Under the pieces are notes generated by a model, which saw only the letters and a program-made list of their open reading frames with translations, was not told where the DNA came from and made no database searches. Made by a program: the position numbers and the translations under genes. Positions 22,312 to 32,736 of a stretch of DNA of 64,000 nt are shown here, in pieces. This stretch comes from Simmondsia chinensis. Lineage: Eukaryota > Streptophyta > Magnoliopsida > Caryophyllales > Simmondsiaceae. The stretch spans positions 15,319,193-15,383,192 of the forward strand of contig JAGTTD010000009.1 in assembly GCA_018398585.1 (NCBI GenBank), in the 5' to 3' direction. Each line of letters opens with the position of its first letter. Positions within the stretch are counted from its first letter, which is position 1.

Positions 22312-22560
22312 TCAAGGATTGAAGTCCGAAAATTGCTTCCGAACCTCGGACAAGTCTTCCCATGTCTCTCCCCTAGTCCAATTGGCCCATTGCACTAAGA
22401 CTTGACGCACTCTCCTTCCATTGCGTTTGATCCAACGGCGTTCCAGAATGTTCATGGGCTCAATGTGAACGACTTCTTTTGTCTTTTTAAATCGGTCTAT
22501 CAGTTGTCCCCCTTTGTTTTTGATGACTTTGGCTACGGTTTGTCCGGTTAGAATATTCAC
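22312..22560 (-). pseudogene. GYP1 chromodomain tail, in frame with gag-protease past one TGA
   Basis: On minus it reads HIEPMNILERRWIKRNGRR, VLVQWANWTRGETWEDLSE, VRKQFSDFNP and ends at a stop at 22312. This is the C-terminal chromodomain of plant chromoviruses, with the aromatic W-x-x-x-x-W-x-D pattern. In that family it follows integrase and binds histone marks to guide integration. Here it follows protease directly: 7 codons separate it from the TGA at 22584-22582 that ends the gag-protease frame, and the register is the same. It would be made only by readthrough. Confidence 0.8.
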
Positions 22561-22581
22561 GGTAGCTTTCTTCTTTATTCC

Positions 22582-24237
22582 TCAAAGCTGGATCTTCTTT
22601 CCTTCTTGGTAGCATGCGAACTCAAGTGCCATGAAGTCGAATGTTATTGGCCCGTGTTTTTGGAGCCAATCTACTCCAAGGATCATGTCGCTTCCCCGAA
22701 GCTTTAGTGCCCAAAAGTCATCTTCGAATGTTTGGCCTTGTACCTTCCACCAGACCCTTGAACAACTCAAATAACTCATAAGAACCTCACCGTTTGCCAC
22801 TGTTACGGTCATTACGACTGTCGGTAGGGTCGGTAACTTCAGTTTCTTAGCCAAGTCCTCGTCAATGAAGCTGTGAGTGCTTCCGCTATCCACCAAAATC
22901 GTTATAGGTCTTCTTTTAGTGCTTCCCTTCAATTTGAAGGTGTTGTGCATGACGTTACCCTCTAAGGCACAAAGTGAAACTTCCATTTCCTCGCCTTGAA
23001 ATTCCTCCTCGTCCTCATGGTCCATCTCTTGCCCTTTTATTTTCACTATGCCATTCATGCTGTTTAATTGTTTTTCTTTACATCGATGTCCTGGAAAATA
23101 ACATTCCTGACATTTATAACATTTCCTGTAGTCACGCCCTGGTTGCGAGGACCCGGTTGACACAGTTTGCCCCACCTTGGACACGGCTGGCTTGACCCCT
23201 GAGCTGACGGACTGCTGCGACTGCTGGAGCGGGCTGGTCATTGCGGTCCTTGACACGGTATCTTCCCTGCATGACTGAACAGGACGGTGTGTGGGCTGCA
23301 TGAGGATTTTCAGTTCCTCCATTGCAATTTCTTGCAGTCTTGCTTGTTCAAATGTGGTACTCAAGTCAGGTGGCCTACCGGCCTTAACAATAGCTCTCAT
23401 TGCCGGTTTTAATCCGCTAATGAAGCTCGAAATGAAGTAATCTTCACTCAAGGTTGAATGGTAGATTAACATCCAACTTTTTAATTCCTCAAAGCGAATG
23501 ACATAGTCCTCCACGGATCCGGTTTGAGTCATTTTAGTAAACTCTTCCACAACGTCTTGTAGAGTACGAGCCCCAAACCTTTTGCATAATTCGTCCACGA
23601 AGAATTGCCATGTCATGAGTGGATGCCTCAATTCCAAAGCGTGGAACCAAGAATCTCCCAAGTCGTGGAGATGACTTGAAGCGTATTCCACCCATTCGTC
23701 CATTGGAACGTGGTACCAACGGAAGTACTTGAGACACTTTCTGATCCACACCCTCGGATTAGTGCCGTCAAACCTTGGTAAATCCAGTTTCGGTGTATGG
23801 TACGCAGTACCCGACCGATTGCCTCCATTGCCGCGGCTGTGATCTCCCTTGTCATTGTTGCGTGAGTGGCTTCGGTCTTCTCTTGGTTCTTGTTGAGGTG
23901 GTGGAATCAATCCTTGGCCTCCAAGTCTCACATAGTTGCCGGACCCTCCTGTTTCTTGGTGCGGTCCAACTGGCGGTGCTACTTCGGGCTCTACCTCCGG
24001 CCTTTTCTCCATTCCTTGGATTGTTTGTTGTAGACCTTTTATGATTTCAGCCAAAGCGTCTACTGAAGTTTTAACCTCTGTCATTCCCAACCTAAGGTTT
24101 TCGTTGATGAGGTGCTGCTCCTCCCGATCCTTTGCTCGGTCATGTTGCCATGTGCGAGACATGACGTCAAGGTGTTTTTCAAGGACTGCGGTTCTTTCTT
24201 GAGTTGCATTGGTCTCTTCGGATGAAGACATCGTCAA
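22582..24237 (-). CDS. GYP1 gag-protease, 551 residues, uninterrupted
   Basis: The longest clean coding frame in the window. Residues 1-90: acidic, coiled-coil-like N-terminus. 90-145: Gly/Pro/Arg/His linker. About 150-305: Retrotrans_gag (capsid) with PRFDGTNPRVWIRKCLKYF, SWFHALE and VEEFTKMTQTGSVEDYV. 373-386: zinc knuckle CYKCQECYFPGHRC of the gypsy gag type. 447-457: protease ILVDSGSTHSF with catalytic D450. 519-533: ILGVDWLQKHGPITF, the second protease signature. In intact relatives RT follows; here TGA ends the frame and chromodomain codons continue in register. The start ATG at 24237 follows the primer site by about 150 bases. Whether it is expressed cannot be told. Confidence 0.9.
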   Translation of the reverse strand: MTMSSSEETNATQERTAVLEKHLDVMSRTWQHDRAKDREEQHLINENLRLGMTEVKTSVDALAEIIKGLQQTIQGMEKRPEVEPEVAPPVGPHQETGGSGNYVRLGGQGLIPPPQQEPREDRSHSRNNDKGDHSRGNGGNRSGTAYHTPKLDLPRFDGTNPRVWIRKCLKYFRWYHVPMDEWVEYASSHLHDLGDSWFHALELRHPLMTWQFFVDELCKRFGARTLQDVVEEFTKMTQTGSVEDYVIRFEELKSWMLIYHSTLSEDYFISSFISGLKPAMRAIVKAGRPPDLSTTFEQARLQEIAMEELKILMQPTHRPVQSCREDTVSRTAMTSPLQQSQQSVSSGVKPAVSKVGQTVSTGSSQPGRDYRKCYKCQECYFPGHRCKEKQLNSMNGIVKIKGQEMDHEDEEEFQGEEMEVSLCALEGNVMHNTFKLKGSTKRRPITILVDSGSTHSFIDEDLAKKLKLPTLPTVVMTVTVANGEVLMSYLSCSRVWWKVQGQTFEDDFWALKLRGSDMILGVDWLQKHGPITFDFMALEFACYQEGKKIQL

Positions 24238-24320
24238 GGCAGCACAGTAGCTTCTAGTGATGGCCAGATTGATTGTGAAGCTCGAATGTGATCAATAAGA
24301 ATGAATAGTGCAGCGAAAAT

Positions 24321-24374
24321 TTTTTTTTTTTTTGATAACGTGCGAACTTTTTTTTTTTTTTTTTTTTTGATAAC
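24321..24374. repeat. duplicated poly-T leader segment of GYP1
   Basis: A T run followed by GATAACG occurs twice (about 24321-24341 and 24350-24376), between the GYP1 ATG and primer site. It is a short tandem duplication in the untranslated leader. Confidence 0.8.
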
Positions 24375-24392
24375 GAGCCTCCGATCGAAGAT

Positions 24393-24405
24393 GGCTCTGA
24401 TACCA
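24393..24405 (-). promoter_or_regulatory. GYP1 primer binding site (Met tRNA)
   Basis: On minus TGGTATCAGAGCC, two bases inside the 5' LTR boundary at 24408. Confidence 0.88.
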
Positions 24406-24407
24406 CT

Positions 24408-25209
24408 TGTCACGATCCTTGAATTTGTGATAGGATTAGGAACGTGAACAATTGAAGCATTGGATTGAGGAACATAGAATTTGGAGAGTTGAGATGAAAT
24501 ATAGAAATTGAGATAGATTTTTAGATGGGAAAGAGTTAGAATTCAGATTTGGATGAGAAAGAATCAGAAGTTAGATGAGGGAAGAATGAGAAATCATTAG
24601 ATGAGAAAAAATTTAAGAGTGATACTCTTGAATTCTTTGTATTTTATTCATTGGAAATTTTTGATGTTGTTTACAAGTATTTTTCCCTTCTTATTTATAG
24701 AGCTCTAACAATTAAATCTAGAAGCTTCCAAAGCTATTACAAATCTGAATTATTCAAGTAAAAATGGCGGAAAATAACAACAATTCAAATAATGGAGGGA
24801 ATAGGGGATTATTCAGATAGTTGGCGGGAAAAGCGGTTGGAGGAGCGTCCAACTTGGCCATTTCCAGATTCTTCTAAGCTGAGGCGCGTCTTGGAGCTCG
24901 CTAGAGCACTTAACCAAACCGTTGAAGCTGAAGGCCAACCCCTTGACAATAATGGGTGCTTGGGCCGGGCTATTGGGTGCCCAGGACCAGCCCTTGACAA
25001 GGCCAGATAGCGAACCGCCCGGCCCCAGACGCTGAACCTCTGTGATCTTGACATGCCTGCTGTGAACCCCCCTTGGAACCTGATGCGGACCCGGCGAACT
25101 AGCCCTTGTCTTGACCCAGCTTTCTTGATGACCTCTAAAAACGACTTATTATTATTTGTTTGTTGTCCTAGCTGATGCTTTGGACCATGTCATGACTAGG
25201 ATCATGACA
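24408..25209 (-). repeat. GYP1 5' LTR
   Basis: 802 bp, TGTCACG...ATGACA on plus, a complete LTR. Matches 21611-22282. GC-richer in its right half. Confidence 0.92.
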
Positions 25210-26401
25210 GAAATTTAACAAAAAACATCACAAGTTAGTACCACAAACCTAAAATTTGAATTCAAAAACAACCATTGCCAAAACCAATCATATCCACTGC
25301 ATTCACCCATCCAAAAATCCTACAAAAAAAGTAAAGGGCATGACAAGAAAGCGTTTCTGGAAGAATAACACCACGCTCTCCAACAACTTCATTTTTTTAG
25401 AAGTAAGAAGCCTATTTAAAATAAACTAAATTTTGTGATATACTTGCAACCATAAAATTTATTGCCAATATACATTGAATTCGATTTATTTACATAAGTA
25501 TTAAAAAAAAAATACAATATAGGTAACCAAATCGGTCCGTGCATTGCACAAGAAAAAAAAAAACTAGTAATAGATTAAGATTGAAGATTGATAGGTTTTG
25601 TTTCCTCATTTGCATGTATTTAGGCTAAATTATTATAATTAACTTATTTTATTTATTGGCTCTTCTTTTGTTCAGATTTTGTATTTACTTAATGGAATTA
25701 TTCTTACCAATTTCTCTAAGAATTAACGGGAAACATCATTCTTAAAAGTCGTATGGTCGTTCTTCCCTAAAGTTCCATCAGTCCTCATTGAAGATTGCTA
25801 ACTTATTTTTTGAGCCTTTCGTCAGTCTAATATGCCTTCTAGTGTTATTTTGTTGTTTGTTCTTCAATAAATTACCTCTATTATTGTGCACTCTTGCTGC
25901 CCTATGTTGGAGTTGTTCATTTGTTATTGCTACAACCTGAGGAATATAGTTTAAAATATCTAAAAATTATAGTTATAATTTAATTGGAAAGATATTTAGA
26001 ATATTGTTTGGTATTATTGTATGATATTTAGAAGTAAATATGGTGTAACAAACAACTATAGAGCTTGTCTTAAAAAAAAACAACCACAAAGGACACTGTT
26101 AATTCAGAACTTAAACCTTTTCTAAAACTTTTACTTAAAGTGTTAATTGTTATTTAATTTATTTTTATCTTGTTTTTTTAATCTGAGGCACTAAATAAGA
26201 ATATTTTAGTAATTTGAGATCAGACAGATCTATAAATTTAATCGTATAGAATCCATATTCATGATTAAAAACATAAACATGGATAGAATAGATAAATAAA
26301 TAATTAATAATTATAAATATTATAGTTATGTGTAGAAATTATTTCTAAAATATAATTACACAAATAGTCTAAAATTTTTCGTACAATTTAAATTAAATAA
26401 A
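25210..26401. other. AT-rich noncoding stretch with a Helitron-like 3' end
   Basis: No gene. At 25530-25565, GTGCATTGCAC is followed by an A run and CTAG then T, like a plus-strand Helitron 3' end. It faces the opposite-strand end at 18451. The 5' end was not located. Confidence 0.4.
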
Positions 26402-27140
26402 ATAAATTATTGAGATGGGGTTCATTTACTAGCACTAAGGGACCGGATCCCATTAGAACTCTGAAGTTAAGCATGCTTGGGCAAGAGTAGTACCAGGATG
26501 GGTGACCTTCTGGGAAGTTCTCGTGTTGCCAACCCTATAAGGTTGGGTTTCCTCAGAAACAGCCTTTTGGCAAAGTCGCACCATGAAGGGGTAAGGCTGC
26601 GTACACCCACTCCTCCCAAACCCTGCTTATGCGGGAGCTCTTGAGGCTCTGGGTTTGTTATTATTGTTTATGCGGAAAGACTCTACTCCCGTTATGCAAT
26701 CCGAATCAAATACCACGACAATACGAGAAGTAAATGGACTAAAAGAGAAAAGAAACAAACGACACAAGGATTTACGTGGAAACCCTTTACAATTGAAATG
26801 GGAGAAAACCACGGGCGAAGATTGAAACTTTTATTATTGAATCAAAAAGAAGAATTACAATCATTCCTTTTCTCTCTCTCTATTTTGGTGCGGTGCCGCT
26901 GGGAAACCTCACAAGAATATTTTTGGATACAAACATACGAACCCTACGTCACACTTTATACCCGCGTGAAAACGCGGTTCCCGATCGATCGGCGAGCTCA
27001 CTGCAGGCGTCCCAAACTTACGTAACATTCCCGATTGATCGAGCTTCACTCGATCGATCGGCCTTCTCACGGCATCCCCACTTGAACTTTCAAGAAATTT
27101 TGAGACATTTTCCTAACATTGTTGTATAAATTATTGAGAT
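26402..27140 (+). mobile_element. 5S rRNA-headed SINE, copy B, with 3' extension and perfect 15-bp target duplication
   Basis: ATAAATTATTGAGAT occurs at 26402-26416 and 27126-27140 without mismatch. The insert between is 26417-27125 (709 bp). It opens with the 5S head (GGATCCCATTAGAACTCTGA; GTAGTACCAGGATGGGTGAC), then the SINE body (AAGGCTGCGTACACCCACTC, CGGGAGCTCTTGAGGCTCTG) and a TTG/TTA tail ending about 26670. A further 456 bp follows, ending CATTGTTGT. That extra part contains GGATTTACGTGGAAACCC and GGGAGAAAACCACGGG, text of a kind common in plant LTR elements. A 3' transduction or template switch would explain it. Confidence 0.7.
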
Positions 27141-27497
27141 GTTAGGCAATAATTCGTATGATAAATTGAGTTTAAGTTTTTTTAGAGCAGGAACCCAAAC
27201 ATTTACAAAAAAAGGGGTTAGGAAATAAATAAGTCAAAAAATATCTTAAAATTTTTTACTTTTTATTCAGTGTACTCGCATAAAATCATGTCACTTTATA
27301 AATCCATGATGAATTTGTTTTTAAGGTTACTCGTCGGTATTTTCTCCGGCAAAGTCAACAAATTGAGCTGATATAATTTTTTTTTGTCTTCCGAACTAAG
27401 GTAATTTTCTAAGTAAATATATAGTAAATATGTAGTAAATGTTGAGCCACGTAGTCTTACCTTTTACAAATAAGAGCGAGAATCTTTGTGTAAACAA

Positions 27498-27752
27498 GGG
27501 TTCATTTACCAGTCACTAATACGCCAGATCTCATTAGAACACTAAAATTAAGCGTGCTTGGGTGAGAGTACTACCATAATAGGTGACCTCCTGGGAAGTC
27601 CTCGTATTGCCAACCCTAGAAGGTTGGGGGTCCTCGGAAATAGCCTCTCGACAGGGTTACACCCTGAAGGGGTAAGGCTGCGTACATCCACCCCTCCCAA
27701 ACCCGCTTTGGCGGGAGCCCTTGAGGCACTGGGTCTATTGTTGTTGTTGTTG
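27498..27752 (+). mobile_element. 5S rRNA-headed SINE, copy C
   Basis: Starts GGGTTCATTTACCAGTCACT, continues through a 5S-like head (TCATTAGAACACTAAAATTA, GGTGACCTCCTGGGAAGTCC), the body (AAGGCTGCGTACATCCACCC; GCGGGAGCCCTTGAGGCACT) and the tail (TTG)5. It is the best-preserved body in the window. No target duplication is recognisable. The open frames across it are incidental. Confidence 0.75.
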
Positions 27753-28751
27753 ATGGCTAATGAATTTTGATGAGAGGGCACTTCTTCATTGAGTTGAAGC
27801 CTCCTTTTCCTAGATAGGTTATTAGTTGTAGAGAATTGTACTTTGTCTAGGTTCCAAAAATTATAGTTGGGTGCTCTATTTAGTGTAAAAATTGGAGCCA
27901 GGTGCTCTATTTATGTAAATGTAATTCTTCTTGGTTTTTTTTTTTTTTTGGTTAACGTGAAAACTAAAATAATTTTCAGTCATTGAACTATTTATTTACA
28001 GATCTATTCTAATTTCTAAATAATGGCTTTTATTTTCTTGGTTCAGTTACAAATTTATTTAATGTATATATCAATTAATTGCTTGTATCCCTATTTGTGT
28101 TTTTTAATTTCTCTCATATTCCCATCCTCTTCATTTCCGTTACAATTACAATTTAAGGATTTTAATGAGATTTATTTTGGAATTCTTACAATTGCCTTCA
28201 ATTTAATTGTTTCTCATTTTTTTTGATATTTGTGAAGGGCAGTCATGTTTTGAGGAATACTTTGTAGAGCTGAGCTGAGGAGCTGGGGATTAGTGTTTGA
28301 AGGCTTATGGGAGGAGTACTACTATGCTATAATATATTGAAAGATGCGCCTCTTCTAAGAACAATCTAACAATCAAACTTATGAATGACATATAGAAACA
28401 TTTTTTAAATAATATATGGACTTGTTTTCACTATACTTAATTTGGATATGTATATTGCATATTATGACTATGAAAGGAAACATATAGGACTTGATAATAA
28501 AGAATTTTTGAGTTTTTCAGGAAAATTTTCTTGAAAAATTAGAAAATGTGTTCAATAGTCTAATTTTTTAATTGAAAAACAGTTTCCCATTTTTTCTATT
28601 CTCTCATAAATTTGGAAAATAGTTTTCTAAGTTTTTCTTTCAAAGATGGCACCATGTTCTCTAAAACTTAGCACTGTGTTTTCCAAAACTTGGCACCACC
28701 TCCTTTTACATGTTCACACCTACTGCCAATTTATCAAATATTTGTTATATA
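27753..28751. other. AT-rich noncoding stretch
   Basis: No gene recognised. About 28500-28645 resembles the TTTTCC-rich repeat at 1132-1220. CACTGTGTTTTCCAAAACTT and TGGCACCA repeats follow. Confidence 0.5.
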
Positions 28752-29825
28752 TGTTAGAAATAATAGTGCAACCGTAGCAAAATACAATAGAAATACTACA
28801 ACAATACAACAAGAAATACAGCAAAAGATATGTAGAAATTCTGCTAAAAAATACAGCTGAAATACTGCTGGAAAATTCAAAAAACAGAAAAATAGTAACG
28901 AGAATTGCTGTAAAATAACAGTTATATGCTGAAAAGTGCTTAAGTGCTGCAAGAAATTACTGTAAATGTTGCAAAAAATTATCGGTACGTGTTTAGTATA
29001 TTTGCGTACGGATTCAATAACGTTGTAGTAAGGTAATACGTAAACACGGCACCACGATAACGACGGAAAGAATGAAAAGGGATAGTTAATTTAAATACCG
29101 AAAGTACTGTGCCATGGATGCTAGAATACCGACAAGTAGTTAGACCATTTAACGAAGGAGAGAGGAATTGGAAAGATCTTACAAAATGATGATATCGCGC
29201 TGTGGTAAAGGCCACTGTCCTAAAAGACGATTTCGCCGCTGCTTCGGTGCACACAGTATAACCGGCGGCCGTCCTCCAGGATTAACGCGATCCGACTCTT
29301 AACGTGCACTCGTTAATTGCCGGGTAGGAGCACCTTGACCTTTGCCCAAATCTTTTCAATTGTTGTCTCGACAGAGAGTACTTCCACAGCAACATCTAAA
29401 TGCCTTTACTTTTGGGGTAAGCTTCAAATCCAAAGAAGCTAAGATTAGCGTCAATGATGATGAGGTTCATCGGTATAAAATTACTGACGAGAGAGAAAAG
29501 GGTAGAGAGAGAGAGAGGAGGAGGTTGCCCTCTAAAAATGAACGTGGAGGTTATTGGAAAATGGATGAGGGTTTTAGGTAAAGCCTTCACTGGATGTACC
29601 CAAATGACTCGCCGTTAATTGACGTTGACGGTGTAGGGTTTTTTAATTTTCAACGGATAAAATAACGGACGTAATAAATTACAATGGCTATATTATTAAT
29701 TCATTTCCCAACGGTCACAATTTTAATGACCCTAAACTGTTTATAACAGTAAATGGTCAATAAATAGGCAGGGTTAAAATATTTTCCGACAACACTTATG
29801 TTTAGCTTGTATCATTTTTCCAACA
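28752..29825 (-). repeat. COP4 3' LTR (copia)
   Basis: 1074 bp, TGTTAGAAATAATAG...TTTTTCCAACA on plus, with inverted TGTTRGAAA ends. On minus a purine tract (TTTGTGGGGGAT) immediately precedes it and RNase H lies further upstream, so this is the 3' LTR of a minus-strand copia element. The left part has many AATACTGCTG/AGAAATAC repeats. The partner LTR was not found. Confidence 0.65.
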
Positions 29826-29826
29826 A

Positions 29827-29838
29827 TCCCCCACAAAG
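29827..29838 (-). promoter_or_regulatory. COP4 polypurine tract
   Basis: TTTGTGGGGGAT on minus, directly before the LTR start. Confidence 0.65.
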
Positions 29839-30423
29839 GATACAAGCAGAAGAGAATAAAGAAGAATAGATTGGGCAAAGGGAGTTCAGTTTTTCAGTGC
29901 CGATGTCTCGCGACTTGAATCGTCACCTAGTGTAACCGAAGTTTAGGACCAGCATCTTGTAAAGTGACTTTCGTCTTGAACCTCACAAGGGGTTGTATAG
30001 TCATCCACTTGGACACAAACCGAACTCCAGATCTCGGCAACTCCTATGGTTTGGCCCGTTTAATCGGCCATGCGCTCATTCTGGATGTTCATCGGCGCTC
30101 TAGAAGGCAAGTCTTAATCCTTCATAGGGAGCGGCCAGACTCCCACACCTATATAGGTGGATCCCATCAAGTGTGTGTTACCGCACACCACCGAACATAT
30201 GGATATGGGTTCATTAAGAGCTAAAGCTCAACCTTACCCTTGGTAACATACAGACAGTGTCCGTCATGTGTAAGTCGTGCTCACACCGCCAACATACGGC
30301 ATTGGACCCGTCTCCGCACTGTCACACCATAGGGAGGGACAACATAAACCACAGTGCATATCTTGAATGAAACTATGACTTTTCACATTGAACCTGATAA
30401 GCCCAGGTTGGATACATCATAGT

Positions 30424-30717
30424 TTATTCGTGTATAGACTTTAGTCCCTTCCCCCTCGATGTTCTTACAATCATTCTACAACAAAGGCCTTTTGTCAACG
30501 GATCCGTAAGACTCTTTTCAGACTTTACAAAGTCTAGTGATATCACTCCACTTTCTAGTAGATCTTTCACGATCTTATGCCTAAGACGAATGTGTCTCCT
30601 CTTGCCATTATAGACCTTGTTCTTTGCCACAACCATTGTAGCTTGACTGTCACAGTAAAGTGACATTAATGGAGCTGGAAACCCGCACAATGGCACTTCA
30701 ACACTGTATTGCATCAA
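30424..30717 (-). pseudogene. COP4 RNase H C-terminal part
   Basis: On minus: LYCDSQATMVVAKNKVYNGK, RRHIRLRHKIVKDLLESGV, ISLDFVKSEKSLTDPLTKGL. This is the conserved end of copia RNase H and of pol. The D of LYCDSQA, a catalytic position, is present. Coding similarity stops at the left part of RNase H; RT and integrase are absent, so the element is truncated. About 600 bp of noncoding 3' sequence separate it from its LTR. Confidence 0.85.
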
Positions 30718-32736
30718 AGCGGTACGTCACAGTTGACTACTGCCAACATCAATCATAAGTTGCTCTTACCCCCACATTGAGGTACCTGCAATGAGCTGTT
30801 AAACAACTAGCTCCATCGCCTGCCAACTTTAATAAGAGTCAGTATAACACATTAGTGGAGCACACATTATATTAGTAAAATTACATCTCCATCCCAAGTA
30901 CTCACATAGTAAGTATATCATATATACAGTTGGCACGAAAACCATATACCGCAAGCTGTCACTTTCACATCTCATCATAATTATGAAACATTATCACTAG
31001 TTTAGGTCACAAAGGACCATATACCCATTCTCATCGTACTTAGCGTACATGCGACCTAACTATTAAGGGTAGTTCATGTCTTACCAATATTGTACCAAGT
31101 TTTGGTGATATCAAGAGAAAGAGGTTCATAAGACCATAATTCACAAGATGCCTTTTACAACTCAACTTACGACAACCCAAGCCTTTGCAAGACTCTCAAG
31201 CCCAAGTGCTTAGCATCATTAAGCTATTTACATCGACTTTGGACAATTGACAAATAACATTTCCACCATAACGAATTTCCATGAGCTAGCCATAACTAGC
31301 AAACAACGGTAGAAACACAATAATCAGAAAAGATTATGATCAGGCAATATACCTCATAGGCTTTCGGGTGCTCTTACACCCCCCCACAAAGGAATGTCTC
31401 ACACTGCATTCTTAAGCCGTTAGATTTTTCTACCTGCCAACTCAGTGTTAAGAGGATAACTAAAATATGCAGGTTTCAGCGGGGTGTCAAAAACATATTG
31501 TAATTAGTAGAATGTCTCTCAACGAGAACAAACACCCATCACAACACGGAGTCTACTACAACATAAATCCCATTCATAGTACTTCACTAGTGCTTCAACA
31601 ACTTAATTAGAGCACTTTAATATTCATTATTTGGATCAATGTTTGTAGACAAGGTCCACCACTAACATATGATATAAAGGGACGAGTGTTGTGTTATTCA
31701 CCAAAAACATAATACTATCAATTACCTTAGTATATTTGGCTTGTGATGTAATGCCACATTTTTATTCTCATCAAATAAACACTAGGGTCATATAGTATGT
31801 CATTCAAACGGCCAACGTGAGCACACAACATATGACAATAACCAAACAAGGCATCTAGGCATAAGCTAAATACCAAGCTTATGACCAATCAAGGTTTTCA
31901 TATGACTTACACCTTACCATTTTTCAAAAACTTCAAATGAAGGTATGAAACAATGAGCCTAAGGACCTACAAGTCTCCCAAGACAACACAAGTCCACATG
32001 TGACTCAAACATATCAATATTTCCCAACTCTTGGCTAAAATTCAGCAAAGACATTCTAATACTGTATAATTCAAAACTAGACTAGCATGAACCAATGCCA
32101 AATAGCACAACCAATTAAGATGCAGCATTCTCAGCCATAAACAGTCCAAAACCAATATGGATAGCACCAAACTCAATATGAGCATCAACATTCAGCAAGT
32201 AAATGTCATAATCTGCAGTATGTGCATAACATACAGCAACTGCACATTATAAACAACAAGTATTACTCCAATACTGCATAATCCAGCATGAACGGTCCAA
32301 AACCCGGCATGAAGCAGCAGCTAACAGCCCATAATTTTTATATAGACAATATGGGTAGCACCATACAACTGCCAATAACCCAAACCAAATGTGTAGCAGC
32401 ATATTCAGCTTGAAAATAATCCACAAGCAGCATGTTTATCATCATTTCGAGCAACAACTGACAACATACCAACTTGCTTCAAACATTGTCATGGAAAACA
32501 CATGAGACACATCAGCTTTACCAAAGCCTTTTACAAACCATGAATTTAAAAGATTTTGTAGTATTCACAACATTCATACTTCTGCCAAAATAATTGAGAT
32601 ATAAGCAAATTATCTCACGCTCATTATACTTAGAATAAAGATGTTGATTTTGGCATTAAATGGATTCAAACCATTGACCTTCACACAGGTTACAGGGCAT
32701 TCTTTTAAAATATAATACACACAATTTTTATTTTTT
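30718..32736. other. noncoding stretch of unknown origin
   Basis: About 2 kb, A/C-rich on plus, with recurring AGCAAC, ACAGCA and AATACTGCATAA words and no coding domain on either strand. It lies between the COP4 RNase H end and GYP2 gag and may be a spacer of a large element. I cannot assign it. Confidence 0.4.

Larger units (their letters stand above)
21611..25209 (-). mobile_element. GYP1, internally deleted chromovirus (gag-protease-chromodomain only)
   Basis: Minus-strand Ty3/gypsy element of 3.6 kb. The 5' LTR is 24408-25209, the Met-tRNA primer site 24393-24405, an uninterrupted gag-protease frame 22582-24237, a chromodomain tail 22312-22560, and a purine tract beside the 3' LTR 21611-22282. 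The whole RT-RNase H-integrase block of about 3 kb is absent, and the joint preserves frame. LTRs differ at about 31 of 660 aligned positions (4.7%), the lowest in the window. The outer 142 bp of the 3' LTR are missing, so no target duplication can be read. It could only move with enzymes from another element. Confidence 0.9.

Noticed and set aside
26430..26540. 5S rRNA gene
   Set aside because: The 5S-like part has several changes, lacks a T-run terminator and flows into a SINE body with target duplications; it is a SINE head, as are those at 27498 and 41543.
29964..30224. plus-strand 86-codon frame as a gene
   Set aside because: Lies in the 3' untranslated part of minus-strand COP4 and has no domain.
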